A stretch of 64,000 nucleotides of DNA from Paenibacillus sp. XY044. GTDB lineage: Bacteria > Bacillota > Bacilli > Paenibacillales > Paenibacillaceae. Under the pieces are notes generated by a model, which was not told the DNA's origin, made no database searches, and saw only the letters and a program-made list of their open reading frames with translations. Numbering within the stretch: position 1 is the first letter of the stretch; the number at the start of each line of letters is the position of its first letter. Below, piece after piece: positions 45,589 through 52,959 of the stretch. The stretch spans positions 1 through 64,000 of the forward strand of contig NZ_NQMO01000016.1 in the NCBI RefSeq assembly GCF_002257645.1. The letters run 5' to 3'. Position numbers and translations under genes: made by a program.

Positions 45589-46452
45589 TTAGGTCAATAG
45601 GCGCACCGCATACACTTCTTTGCAAAAGCCCCGCAGCCCGTTATAGATCCGCGCCACCTTCGACTCCTTATACACCAGTCCGAATACGGTCGGACCGCTG
45701 CCCGACATCAAGGCCCCGTCCGCGCCGAGCCGCAGCATCCCTTCCTTCAACTGCTGTACTTCGGGATGCAGCCTCAGCGTCACATCCTCCAACACGTTCC
45801 CCAAGCGGCTGCATACGCCGTGGAAGTCACCTGTTTCAATCGCGCTGATCATTCCTTTGGCCGACGGATGCTCCTTGATCTGCGCCGCCCTGAATTTGCC
45901 GTAAACCTCCGCGGTCGACACGTTAATCGGCGGTTTGGCCAAAATCACCCAGCACTGGAGTGGGTTCGCTACGGGCGTCAGCTTCTCTCCCCGCCCGGTA
46001 GCCAGCGCAGTGCCCCCGGTCACACAGAACGGAACGTCCGACCCGAGCTCAGCACTTAGCTTTTGCAGCTCCCCGACCGGAATGTTCAAATTCCACAGTC
46101 GGTTCAGGCCGCGAAGGGTAGCGGCGGCGTCGCTGCTTCCTCCGGCCAGACCCGCTGCTACGGGGATCTTTTTATCCAGATGGATATGCACCCCGCTCTT
46201 GACGTCATAACGGTCCTTAATCAGTCGTGCGGCCTGAAAGGCCAAATTCTTCTCATCCAGCGGTATGTATCCCGCCTGGCTCGAAATAATAATCGTATCC
46301 CGGGGCAAAGCCGACATCTCCAGCCGATCCGCCAGGTCGACCATAGTCATGACCATTTCAACCTCATGATAGCCGTCTGGCCGTTTATGTAATACATCCA
46401 GCATCAAATTGATTTTGGCCGGAGCTTTTTCGTAAATTTTCAAGGCTTTCAC
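45589..46452 (-). CDS. ispE: 4-diphosphocytidyl-2-C-methyl-D-erythritol kinase
   Basis: 287 aa GHMP kinase of the MEP isoprenoid pathway. Seen: YEKAPAKINLMLDVLHKRPDGYHEV (in two parts, ~7-31), the ATP loop PVAAGLAGGSSDAAATLRGLN and late SGSGPTVFGL. GTG at 46452 is listed; TTG three codons later (46443) would give the usual family N-terminus and has better ribosome-site spacing. The ~220-nt leader carries tandem repeats. Confidence 0.95.
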   Translation of the reverse strand: MKALKIYEKAPAKINLMLDVLHKRPDGYHEVEMVMTMVDLADRLEMSALPRDTIIISSQAGYIPLDEKNLAFQAARLIKDRYDVKSGVHIHLDKKIPVAAGLAGGSSDAAATLRGLNRLWNLNIPVGELQKLSAELGSDVPFCVTGGTALATGRGEKLTPVANPLQCWVILAKPPINVSTAEVYGKFRAAQIKEHPSAKGMISAIETGDFHGVCSRLGNVLEDVTLRLHPEVQQLKEGMLRLGADGALMSGSGPTVFGLVYKESKVARIYNGLRGFCKEVYAVRLLT

Positions 46453-46489
46453 CCACTCTCAAGATTCCCTCTATCCGAAATGAACACAA

Positions 46490-46640
46490 GCCATCTTTTC
46501 TCCTTCGTTCAGTCCGGCGATCTGGAATGAATCCAAGCGAGTTCTTCTTGGGTTCCTTCCAGTGTTCTGGAACGAATTCAAGCGATATCCTCTCCTTGGG
46601 TTCAATCCAGTTATCCGGAATGAACTCATACTGCTTTGGC
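46490..46640 (-). repeat. 48-nt tandem repeats in the ispE leader (possible short ORF)
   Basis: Three imperfect 48-nt units. On the minus strand they are in frame, giving a 16-residue repeat EFIPDNWIEPKERISL, EFVPEHWKEPKKNSLG and FIPDRRTERRRKDG. The frame opens at TTG 46654, ~17 nt after the predicted transcription start, and ends inside ispE (46385). There is no ribosome site and the translated product would be 89 aa. It could be a small repeat protein or a non-coding structured leader. Confidence 0.45.
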
Positions 46641-46677
46641 TTTTTACGGTTCAATGCGAAATCTGCAACTTCAAATC

Positions 46678-46706
46678 ATTATATCAAACTGAACCAGTCA
46701 AGTCAT
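46678..46706 (-). promoter_or_regulatory. ispE promoter (extended -10)
   Basis: Minus strand: TGATATAAT, an extended -10 with perfect TATAAT (46683-46678), 17 nt after -35 ATGACT (46706-46701). The leader to ispE is about 220 nt. Confidence 0.55.
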
Positions 46707-46752
46707 TTTCCGTTTAGAGAGAAAAGACAGAGCGGACGAAGCCCCTTAACTC

Positions 46753-46788
46753 AAAAACGGAGAACCTCCACTTGGGAGGCCTCCGCTG
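46753..46788 (-). terminator. sspF terminator
   Basis: CGGAGGCCTCCC / GGAGGTTCTCCG stem followed by five T on the minus strand. Confidence 0.8.
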
Positions 46789-46803
46789 GCACTGCTGGTG
46801 AGA

Positions 46804-46983
46804 TCAGGATTTGCGTGCGGCGGCCTGTTCGGCAAGCTGGATCGCTCTTTTTACCATGTTGCCCGCATCTTTGGCCTTAATACCTCCCCAGCCTTCCTGC
46901 TGGACGGTTTCATAAAAACCCAAATCCTTAGCCAGCTCATTCTTCAGCTCATCCGACATGACACTGCGACGTCTGCGGCTCAT
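46804..46983 (-). CDS. sspF: Small acid-soluble spore protein, alpha/beta type (SspF)
   Basis: 59 aa. RRRRSVMSDELKNELAKDLG and WGGIKAKDAGNMVKRAIQ match SspF. It coats spore DNA. ATG at 46983 has AAAGGAGG 6 nt upstream, whereas the ATG at 46989 abuts it. Between veg and ispE, as in B. subtilis, with its own promoter and terminator. Confidence 0.95.
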   Translation of the reverse strand: MSRRRRSVMSDELKNELAKDLGFYETVQQEGWGGIKAKDAGNMVKRAIQLAEQAAARKS

Positions 46984-47026
46984 GAACATCCTCCTTTGGT
47001 TCCATCGGAATTAGGCTGCTTGCCTT

Positions 47027-47056
47027 TAGTATTATCCCGCTCCCGGACGTTCCTCA
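47027..47056 (-). promoter_or_regulatory. Candidate SigG promoter of sspF
   Basis: Minus strand: TGAGGA (47056-47051), 17 nt, AATACTA (47033-47027), compared with SigG TGAATR-N17/18-CATACTA. The position between the veg terminator and sspF is right. Confidence 0.4.
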
Positions 47057-47075
47057 TTCCATATCCCCCTGCCAA

Positions 47076-47108
47076 CAAAAAACAGCCCTCCATAAGGAAG
47101 GCTGTTTT
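47076..47108 (-). terminator. veg terminator
   Basis: AAAACAGCCTTCC / GGAGGGCTGTTTTTT stem and T-run on the minus strand, about 10 nt after the veg stop. Confidence 0.88.
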
Positions 47109-47118
47109 GTCAATAAAG

Positions 47119-47394
47119 TTACGCTTTCTCCAACTCGATCCGGGTGCCGGTATTATCATCGCAGATAATAACCTCCACGGATTCAGTAAGAATATCGGCA
47201 TAGCTGTATGAAACACGTTTAAAGGTTTGATGTTCTTGATCCAGTTTCACAATAAAAACAGATGGGTACGTTTCTTCCAAAACACCAGTACGCTCGACGG
47301 TCTTGCGACGACCACCGTTAGCCCGAAGCGAGATCTTCTGACCCACATGAGCTTCGAGATTGCGTTTGATTTCCAACAGCGTATTTTTAGCCAT
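47119..47394 (-). CDS. veg: Veg protein
   Basis: 91 aa, conserved Firmicute family (LLEIKRNLEAHVGQKISLRA, GRRKTVERTGVLEETYPSVF). In B. subtilis it is strongly expressed in vegetative cells and stimulates biofilm genes. Probably a small SH3-like fold. AAAGAGGTGG precedes the ATG. Two consensus promoters lie upstream and a terminator follows, so it is a monocistronic, highly transcribed unit. Confidence 0.95.
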   Translation of the reverse strand: MAKNTLLEIKRNLEAHVGQKISLRANGGRRKTVERTGVLEETYPSVFIVKLDQEHQTFKRVSYSYADILTESVEVIICDDNTGTRIELEKA

Positions 47395-47420
47395 TGTCGA
47401 CGACCACCTCTTTCCTTGTC

Positions 47421-47449
47421 CATTATAACTCGAAAAGAGAGTTTTGTCA
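47421..47449 (-). promoter_or_regulatory. veg proximal promoter
   Basis: Minus strand: TTGACA (47449-47444), 17 nt, TATAAT (47426-47421). A perfect SigA promoter. Confidence 0.85.
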
Positions 47450-47462
47450 AATTAAAACAATA

Positions 47463-47492
47463 ATTATATCAGCAACAATTTTATGTTGTCAA
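47463..47492 (-). promoter_or_regulatory. veg distal promoter
   Basis: Minus strand: TTGACA (47492-47487), 18 nt, TATAAT (47468-47463). Also perfect hexamers; B. subtilis veg likewise has two promoters. Confidence 0.8.
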
Positions 47493-47543
47493 CGAATTTT
47501 TTTACGGAACTTTAGTTCAATTCTGCTTACAACCGGAAAACGA

Positions 47544-47576
47544 CAAAAAACCGTAATCCGCCGGCAGATTACGGTT
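47544..47576 (-). terminator. yabG terminator
   Basis: AACCGTAATCTGCCGG / CGGATTACGGTT stem followed by six T on the minus strand. Confidence 0.9.
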
Positions 47577-47621
47577 CCTGCATTCATCGTTATGCTGTCA
47601 AATCAAGAGCCATACCACAGG

Positions 47622-48521
47622 CTAAATGGCCGACGGTGTCACTTTAAGCTTGGTTAAATCGTTCAGCCGGGGCAGACCGATCCGGTAACTCCCGCGGGTC
47701 TCTATTCCCCCGACGCCCTGCGTACCACTGATCGTATTGTGAAGCACATCCGTCATGTTGATCGTGTCTCTCACCGATGTAAAAGACGCTTTGGCGGCAA
47801 CGTAGACCGGATCCAGGGCATGAATTAATATGCGCCCCGGGGAACTGGCAAAATTGGCTCCGGCCTGCAGCAGCGCCTCAAAGTGCGACTGGCATGCCCC
47901 GGCGATAATCGTCAGCTGATCGTAATGGCGCTCGAACTGGCGTGCCACCTGAATCGCCCTGACGAAATTTTGCGAGTTTTTATAGCTGTTCAAGCTGTAC
48001 AGATCCTGGTTCTGGCGATGCTTCAGCACACCGTCATGACCGGTGATCACCACAATATCCGGACGGATTCGAGGCAACAGCCGGTACAAGGCGTCCGCCA
48101 TTCCCGCCTCATTCACATATTGGCCTTCGGCGGGAACCCGAAGCTGCTCATACAGATTCAGGCTTTTTTTTAAATAGTTTGGATCTCCATCCAGATGAAG
48201 CACCTTCCCGGGGACTTCGAAATAAGCCGGCTCAGCTGTTCCCCATTCCCCGCTTCCGCCCAAGGTGGCCTGATTCCGCTGGGTCTGCTCCTGGCGGTGA
48301 CGTTTCAGCATACTGAGCGACTCGTTTGCTCTAATATTTGCTTTCTCGGTTTTTTCGCTTACCGGTGCATAGGGAACCCTTACCAAATCATCAAGCGGAG
48401 AATCCGCCAGAAGTCTGAACTCCGTTCCCTTAATCACCGCTTCATCCCTGCGCAAATCCTCTACGCGAAACGCGATATCGCCGCCGTAGGATCTGCGCAC
48501 GACCAGGTCTCCAATATTCAT
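47622..48521 (-). CDS. yabG: Sporulation-specific protease YabG
   Basis: ~299 aa. Family features: start MNIGDLVVRRSYGGDIAFRV, the PDIVVITGHDG segment and KYxNSQNFVRAI-like SYKNSQNFVRAIQVAR, and AGACQSHFEALLQAGANFASSP holding a likely catalytic Cys. In Bacillus it is a SigK-dependent mother-cell protease that processes coat proteins. GGGGTG gives good spacing to ATG 48521; ATG 48527 matches the B. subtilis N-terminus slightly better. Confidence 0.94.
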   Translation of the reverse strand: MNIGDLVVRRSYGGDIAFRVEDLRRDEAVIKGTEFRLLADSPLDDLVRVPYAPVSEKTEKANIRANESLSMLKRHRQEQTQRNQATLGGSGEWGTAEPAYFEVPGKVLHLDGDPNYLKKSLNLYEQLRVPAEGQYVNEAGMADALYRLLPRIRPDIVVITGHDGVLKHRQNQDLYSLNSYKNSQNFVRAIQVARQFERHYDQLTIIAGACQSHFEALLQAGANFASSPGRILIHALDPVYVAAKASFTSVRDTINMTDVLHNTISGTQGVGGIETRGSYRIGLPRLNDLTKLKVTPSAI

Positions 48522-48577
48522 GAACATCACCCCTACCCCATGGTATGGGCGAATCCCCCTATTGGTTCATCTTTTGT

Positions 48578-49468
48578 TTAATTTAAGCCGATGCCTTTCT
48601 TCCGCAGCAGATTGCTGAGCACGGCATATTCCTCAATACTAAGCGTCTCGCCGCGGCGGGACGGGTCAATTCCCGCCTCCTGCAGCAGCTGATCTAGGCG
48701 CTCCCGTCCTTCTTTGGGGAAGAAGCGGCTCTTCAAATTGTTCGAGATCGTCTTTCGCCGCTGGGCGAACGAAGCTTGTACCACTTCGAAGAAATGCTGC
48801 TCATCGTCCACCGCAACCGGCGGCTGTTCCCTTACCGACAGACGGATCACCGCCGATTCCACGTTCGGCTGCGGAATAAATACCGTCTTCGGCACGATGC
48901 ACACCAGCTCCGGTACGCTGTAATACTGTACGGCGATGCTCAGGCTGCCGTATTCCTTCGTACCGGGCCGGGCGGCCATCCGGTCCGCTACTTCCTTCTG
49001 AATCATCACGACGATGTTCTCGAGCGGCAGCCGCTCCTCGAGCAGCTTCATCAGGATCGGCGTCGTCACATAGTAAGGCAAGTTAGCCACGACGCTGACT
49101 TTAGACACTTGGGCAAAATTGTTCCTAAACAGATCGGCGAGATCCGTCTTCAGCACGTCTCCATGGTGAACCTTTACGCCGGGATAAGGGGCGAGAACCT
49201 CCTCAAGGATCGGAATCAGCCTCTGGTCGATCTCGACCGCCGTTACGGCCCCCGCCTGCTGGGCCAGCTTCTCGGTCAGGGCGCCGATGCCTGGGCCGAT
49301 CTCGAGCGCTCCCTTGGTGGAATCGAGCCCGGCCGCGTCCACGATTTTATTTAAAATATTTTGGTCGATCAAAAAATTTTGCCCCAGGCTCTTTTTGAAT
49401 GAAAAGCCGTGGCGCTGGATAATTTCTTTGGTTCGCCTCGGTGTGGCGATGTCCTCCATGCCGTTCAC
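48578..49468 (-). CDS. rsmA: 16S rRNA dimethyladenosine transferase (RsmA/KsgA)
   Basis: 296 aa. Dimethylates two adjacent adenines in helix 45 of 16S rRNA. SAM fold LEIGPGIGALTEKLAQ and catalytic NLPYYVTTPI (~132-141); C-terminal FAQRRKTISNNLKS. GTG at 49468 overlaps the rnmV stop (GTGA). GGAGG is upstream. Confidence 0.96.
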   Translation of the reverse strand: MNGMEDIATPRRTKEIIQRHGFSFKKSLGQNFLIDQNILNKIVDAAGLDSTKGALEIGPGIGALTEKLAQQAGAVTAVEIDQRLIPILEEVLAPYPGVKVHHGDVLKTDLADLFRNNFAQVSKVSVVANLPYYVTTPILMKLLEERLPLENIVVMIQKEVADRMAARPGTKEYGSLSIAVQYYSVPELVCIVPKTVFIPQPNVESAVIRLSVREQPPVAVDDEQHFFEVVQASFAQRRKTISNNLKSRFFPKEGRERLDQLLQEAGIDPSRRGETLSIEEYAVLSNLLRKKGIGLN

Positions 49469-50022
49469 GTTGTCCGCCCTCCTCCTTCATCTTCGATACG
49501 GGCAAGCGCATCCGCAAATTCCTCGCGGGATATTTGAAATATAGCGAGTCGCTTATAAAATTGTTTGCCGTTGCAGTAACCGATACCAAGCAGGTTGCCC
49601 ATCGCCATCCGACGGGCGGCAGCATCCGGGTGCACCAGCAGCCCCGCCTCCATCAGATCCTCCATGTCGATCTGGCTCTCCGCCCCCTCATAAGAGGTAT
49701 GAACCCGCTCCAGAGCTCTGCGGATCGCCTCAGGCGTGGCGTTCTCCACGCCGATATCACCTTTGCGGGTCGCATCAGCTTCCGGGATAAATGCATGCTT
49801 GCAGCCGGGCACCTTGGCCGAAATGATTTTGCGGATTCTTTCGCCGGCGTGGTCCGGGTCTGTCAGCACAATGACCCCACGCCGCTCCTGAGCCAGCGCG
49901 ATCCGCTGCAATATGCGTGCATTGATGGCAGAGCCGCCCGTCTCGATCGTATCGGCATCCACTGCCCGCTTCACGGCCACGGTATCATCCCGGCCCTCCA
50001 CCACAATGACTTCTTTAATCAT
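49465..50022 (-). CDS. rnmV: Ribonuclease M5
   Basis: 185 aa. Toprim-domain nuclease maturing 5S rRNA. Seen: VIVVEGRDDTVAVKRAV (~5-21) with the catalytic Glu, and VLTDPDHAGERIRKII. ATG 50022 is the family start (MIKEVIVVEG). Between yabE and ksgA as in B. subtilis. Confidence 0.95.
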   Translation of the reverse strand: MIKEVIVVEGRDDTVAVKRAVDADTIETGGSAINARILQRIALAQERRGVIVLTDPDHAGERIRKIISAKVPGCKHAFIPEADATRKGDIGVENATPEAIRRALERVHTSYEGAESQIDMEDLMEAGLLVHPDAAARRMAMGNLLGIGYCNGKQFYKRLAIFQISREEFADALARIEDEGGGRTT

Positions 50023-50170
50023 GATTCCCTGTCTTCCTTTCGAATACATTATACCCGTCAATGCAGCCAGACAGCCAAGTATCCATGCAATACATATTGG
50101 GTATAAATGTGGGGCCTGTTCAGGTAAGCTGAGGAGGCCCCAGATTAGACAAACAGCTATAAATTAACAA

Positions 50171-50200
50171 CAAAAAGAAGAGGAAAGCTCCTCTTCTTTA
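50171..50200 (-). terminator. yabE terminator
   Basis: AAAGAAGAGGAGC / TCCTCTTCTTT stem followed by T residues on the minus strand. Confidence 0.85.
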
Positions 50201-50257
50201 GCATGACATTTTCATGATCATAATACTATAACATTAGAATGGCAAAGTAAAACGAAA

Positions 50258-51427
50258 TTAGTTCAGCTCCGGTTTGACCGGACCGATCACGTACACTTTA
50301 AGGCCTGATTTGCGGCCAAAGTTGCGTGCCTGCTGCACAGAATCGTAATAGATATCGATTATATTTCCCTTAATAGCTCCGCCCGTGTCTTCCGCACGGC
50401 GGAAGCCAACGCCTTCGATGTAAACCCACCATCCCAATGGAATGACGCTTGGATCAACCGCAATCGTGCGGCCTTCCGTGACGCGTGTTCCTGTGGCGGT
50501 GCGTGTGCCGACTCCGGACTCGCCAGAAGAATATGCGGTCATGGAGACTTTGAGCAGCTTCTTGTAGGAAAAGTCAACGCCGGCCTTGCTTACCCGGTTG
50601 TTACTGCTGCTGCTGACCTTCTTCACCTTAGCGGGGGTGGAAGAATGATTGGCAACGGCAGTTTTGACTTCGGTTACCACGGGAACGGGTTTCTTCTTCG
50701 TGCCGACGGCAATGACCCTATCCTTGGTCACCGTTTGCACTTCTTTGCCCACCATCTTCATGGACACCAGCTTGCCGTCTTTGTACTGCTTCTCAATGTA
50801 CTGCACCATGACGCCTGGGGATCCCTGCTGAATCACCCGCGACTCGCCTTTGTAAATGCTGGGGTCCGAGGTTTTAACCACCCGGAAGGGGAGGGACTCA
50901 TGGCGTTGTACTACTTGTTTGTTCGTCCGAACAATTCGGATGTCCGTATTAGCGGAGACCGACGTTTCAATAGCCGGAGAGACAATGTCGGATTCCTTGA
51001 CTTTGACGCCGGTTTCTTTCAGCACGTCGCCGACCGTTTTGGCCGTTGTATACAAATGCTTCGTTGCACCATCAGCTGTCACCTTGACAGGACTCGCGCG
51101 GTCGATCACGACCTTGTCGCCGTCGGATATGGCCCCGCTCAGCGGCATCGATATTTGGTCCTGGGGTTTCAGACTGATTTCCTGCTCATCCAGCATTTCT
51201 TGAAGTAACGATGTATTGGTCTGTATAGATTTCATTTGACCGTCTACTACCAAATAAACTTGTTTTCGCGATTGACTGTACACGAGCAGCAAGATCATCA
51301 AGGTAACCGCGATTGAAACGATAGCTGCAGTGGAGATCTGGCGCAAATTCTCATGCTTCCATCGCAATGCGTAAGACATGCTGGAGATTTTTGAATCATG
51401 GGTCTTCTCTGGTTGGAAAACGCCCAC
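50258..51427 (-). CDS. yabE: G5/3D-domain cell-wall protein, YabE-like
   Basis: 389 aa. One N-terminal membrane helix (~33-52), DUF348 repeats (~58-170, YLVVDGQMKSIQTNTSLLQE), a G5 domain (~175-255) and a C-terminal 3D domain (~290-385) with the Asp triad in VDPSVIPLGWWVYIEG, RAEDTGGAIKGN and IDIYYDS. These proteins resemble resuscitation-promoting and lytic-transglycosylase-like enzymes. GTG 51427 has AAGGAGG 9 nt upstream. Expression is under the c-di-AMP riboswitch. Confidence 0.93.
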   Translation of the reverse strand: MGVFQPEKTHDSKISSMSYALRWKHENLRQISTAAIVSIAVTLMILLLVYSQSRKQVYLVVDGQMKSIQTNTSLLQEMLDEQEISLKPQDQISMPLSGAISDGDKVVIDRASPVKVTADGATKHLYTTAKTVGDVLKETGVKVKESDIVSPAIETSVSANTDIRIVRTNKQVVQRHESLPFRVVKTSDPSIYKGESRVIQQGSPGVMVQYIEKQYKDGKLVSMKMVGKEVQTVTKDRVIAVGTKKKPVPVVTEVKTAVANHSSTPAKVKKVSSSSNNRVSKAGVDFSYKKLLKVSMTAYSSGESGVGTRTATGTRVTEGRTIAVDPSVIPLGWWVYIEGVGFRRAEDTGGAIKGNIIDIYYDSVQQARNFGRKSGLKVYVIGPVKPELN

Positions 51428-51502
51428 TTTCTCGATCCTCCTTCATAGCCTCGCCGTCTAGAGTTATGCATGATTGTGTTTGACGCGACTATACTCAATT
51501 TT

Positions 51503-51559
51503 TTACAAGAACCCGCAGAAAGCATGCGTTCTTGCACCATGAACCAATCTCCCCATCAT
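51503..51559 (-). CDS. Possible 18-aa leader peptide between riboswitch and yabE
   Basis: ATG at 51559 with an excellent ribosome site (AGGAGGTGA, 6-7 nt away) opens an 18-codon frame, MMGRLVHGARTHAFCGFL, ending TAA at 51505-51503. It is downstream of the riboswitch terminator and ~75 nt before the yabE GTG. The site seems too strong to be accidental, but coding is not proven. Confidence 0.4.
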   Translation of the reverse strand: MMGRLVHGARTHAFCGFL

Positions 51560-51610
51560 GATTTGTCACCTCCTGTTATACAACAGTATGTTGACTGCCC
51601 CTCCTTTATT

Positions 51611-51665
51611 CAAAACAAAAGAAGCCGATAGAAAAGAGCTTACGAGGAACTCTTTCGTGGCTTCC
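51611..51665 (-). terminator. Riboswitch expression-platform terminator
   Basis: Minus strand: GAAGCC...GAAAGAG / CTCTTTTC...GGCTTC followed by TTTTGTTTTG. It sits after the aptamer and before yabE, so ligand binding can set read-through. Confidence 0.75.
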
Positions 51666-51689
51666 GGATGTCTGAATATCGGAATTGTC

Positions 51690-51950
51690 ATGCACGAGGG
51701 TACCTCTCTTTATACGCTTACGGGGTTAGCTGTCGGGTTCGGGCGAAAGAGAGCCGCCCTATTCGCGACCTTACGCTCATGGCGTAAAGACGTTCAATTC
51801 ACCCCAGAGACCCAAGAAAGAAATCAATTACGCTTGCGAGCTTGGGACCGCTTCCGGTCCGTAATGACCCGCTCCTGTAATGGTTCCCCCGTTCTCCCAT
51901 GCGGGAGACTCAGCGAGACTGGTTCATGAAAGCTGCGAAGGTAAGACCTT
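51690..51950 (-). ncRNA. c-di-AMP riboswitch (ydaO/yuaA type)
   Basis: Read on the minus strand, the ydaO consensus is present: GAGTCTCCCGCATGGGAGA, ACGGGGGAACCA, GGGGTGAATT, CGCCATGAGCG, and CCCGAACCCGACAGCTAACC followed by CCGTAAGCG. A terminator follows at 51665-51611. Class members sense c-di-AMP and usually switch genes off when it is high; many control cell-wall hydrolases, as yabE appears to be. The window also encodes the c-di-AMP-binding protein DarA. Confidence 0.92.
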
Positions 51951-51978
51951 AACGACAGCTCAATGATTCACTGAAAAG

Positions 51979-52008
51979 ATGATATCCTGTTTTGATGCAT
52001 GTTGTAAA
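51979..52008 (-). promoter_or_regulatory. Promoter of the riboswitch-yabE transcript
   Basis: Minus strand: -35 TTTACA (52008-52003), 18 nt, -10 TATCAT (51984-51979). The start would be ~51971, a few bases before the aptamer. Confidence 0.55.
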
Positions 52009-52130
52009 GCGGTAATCAACCACGTTTATTTGAAAAAGTGGTTAAAAAAATGTAATATTCGGCGTTTTGTTTATTAAAAATCTTTAATCATTCGCTCATG
52101 CTCATTATTTTGGCTGTTTTCCTCCCGATT

Positions 52131-52901
52131 TCACATAATTCCAAATCGTTCCAGCCCATTTCGGGTGGTAATCTGAGCAATTTCCTCCAGGTCAACCCCT
52201 TTAATCTGGGCTGCCGCTTCAGCCACCAGGCGGACATTTGCCGACTCGTTTCTTTTCCCGCGGAAGGGATGCGGGGTGAGATAAGGGGAGTCGGTTTCGA
52301 TGAGCAGCCTGTCCATCGGAACCTGGGCCAGCACTTCTTTGGGGACTCTGGCATTCTTGAACGTAATCGGTCCGCCAAACGAGAGATGAAAGCCCATATT
52401 CAGGCACAGCTTTGCGGTTTCCCAGCTCCCCGAAAACGAGTGCATGACCCCGCCGACCTCGCTAGCCTTCTCTTCCCGTAAAATTTTCACAATATCCTCG
52501 TGGGCGTCCCGGTTATGTATAACAATCGGCATGCTAAGCTCTCGGGCCAGGCCAATCTGCTGACGGAGGACCCGGTGCTGCACGTCCTTCGGAGAGGTAT
52601 CCCAATAGTAATCCAGACCAATTTCACCGATCGCCACCACCTTGGGGTGACTGCATAAGGATGCAATCCACTCCAGATCGCCTTCCTGCATAATAACGGC
52701 GTCCTGCGGATGCCAACCAATTGCCGCGTACATAAAATCATACGTCTCCGCCAGCTTCATCGTCGATGGAATCGTCTCCCGGTTAAAGCCAACGTTGATC
52801 ATCCGGGTTACGCCGGCTTGTACGGCATGATCTATGACCTGCTCCCGGTCTTCGTCGAATTGATGCGCATCCAGATGGGTATGTGTGTCGAACAGCTCCA
52901 T
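52131..52901 (-). CDS. tatD: TatD-family metal-dependent DNase
   Basis: 256 aa TIM-barrel hydrolase. Metal ligands: DTHTHLD (~4-10), GEIGLDYYWD (~92-101), IVIHNRDAH (~126-134), GVMHSFSG and IETDSPYL (~205-212). Family members have 3'-5' DNase activity in repair and DNA turnover. It precedes yabE, as in B. subtilis (yabD). Confidence 0.95.
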   Translation of the reverse strand: MELFDTHTHLDAHQFDEDREQVIDHAVQAGVTRMINVGFNRETIPSTMKLAETYDFMYAAIGWHPQDAVIMQEGDLEWIASLCSHPKVVAIGEIGLDYYWDTSPKDVQHRVLRQQIGLARELSMPIVIHNRDAHEDIVKILREEKASEVGGVMHSFSGSWETAKLCLNMGFHLSFGGPITFKNARVPKEVLAQVPMDRLLIETDSPYLTPHPFRGKRNESANVRLVAEAAAQIKGVDLEEIAQITTRNGLERFGIM

Positions 52902-52959
52902 GAATAAAACTCCTTTCTTGTCGGTGAAACAAGTCCCGTCTTTGTACGGTATTTTGTCA

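Noticed and set aside
46490..46640. CRISPR-like or phase-variation array in the ispE leader
   Set aside because: The three units are contiguous and imperfect with no spacers, so it is a simple tandem repeat.
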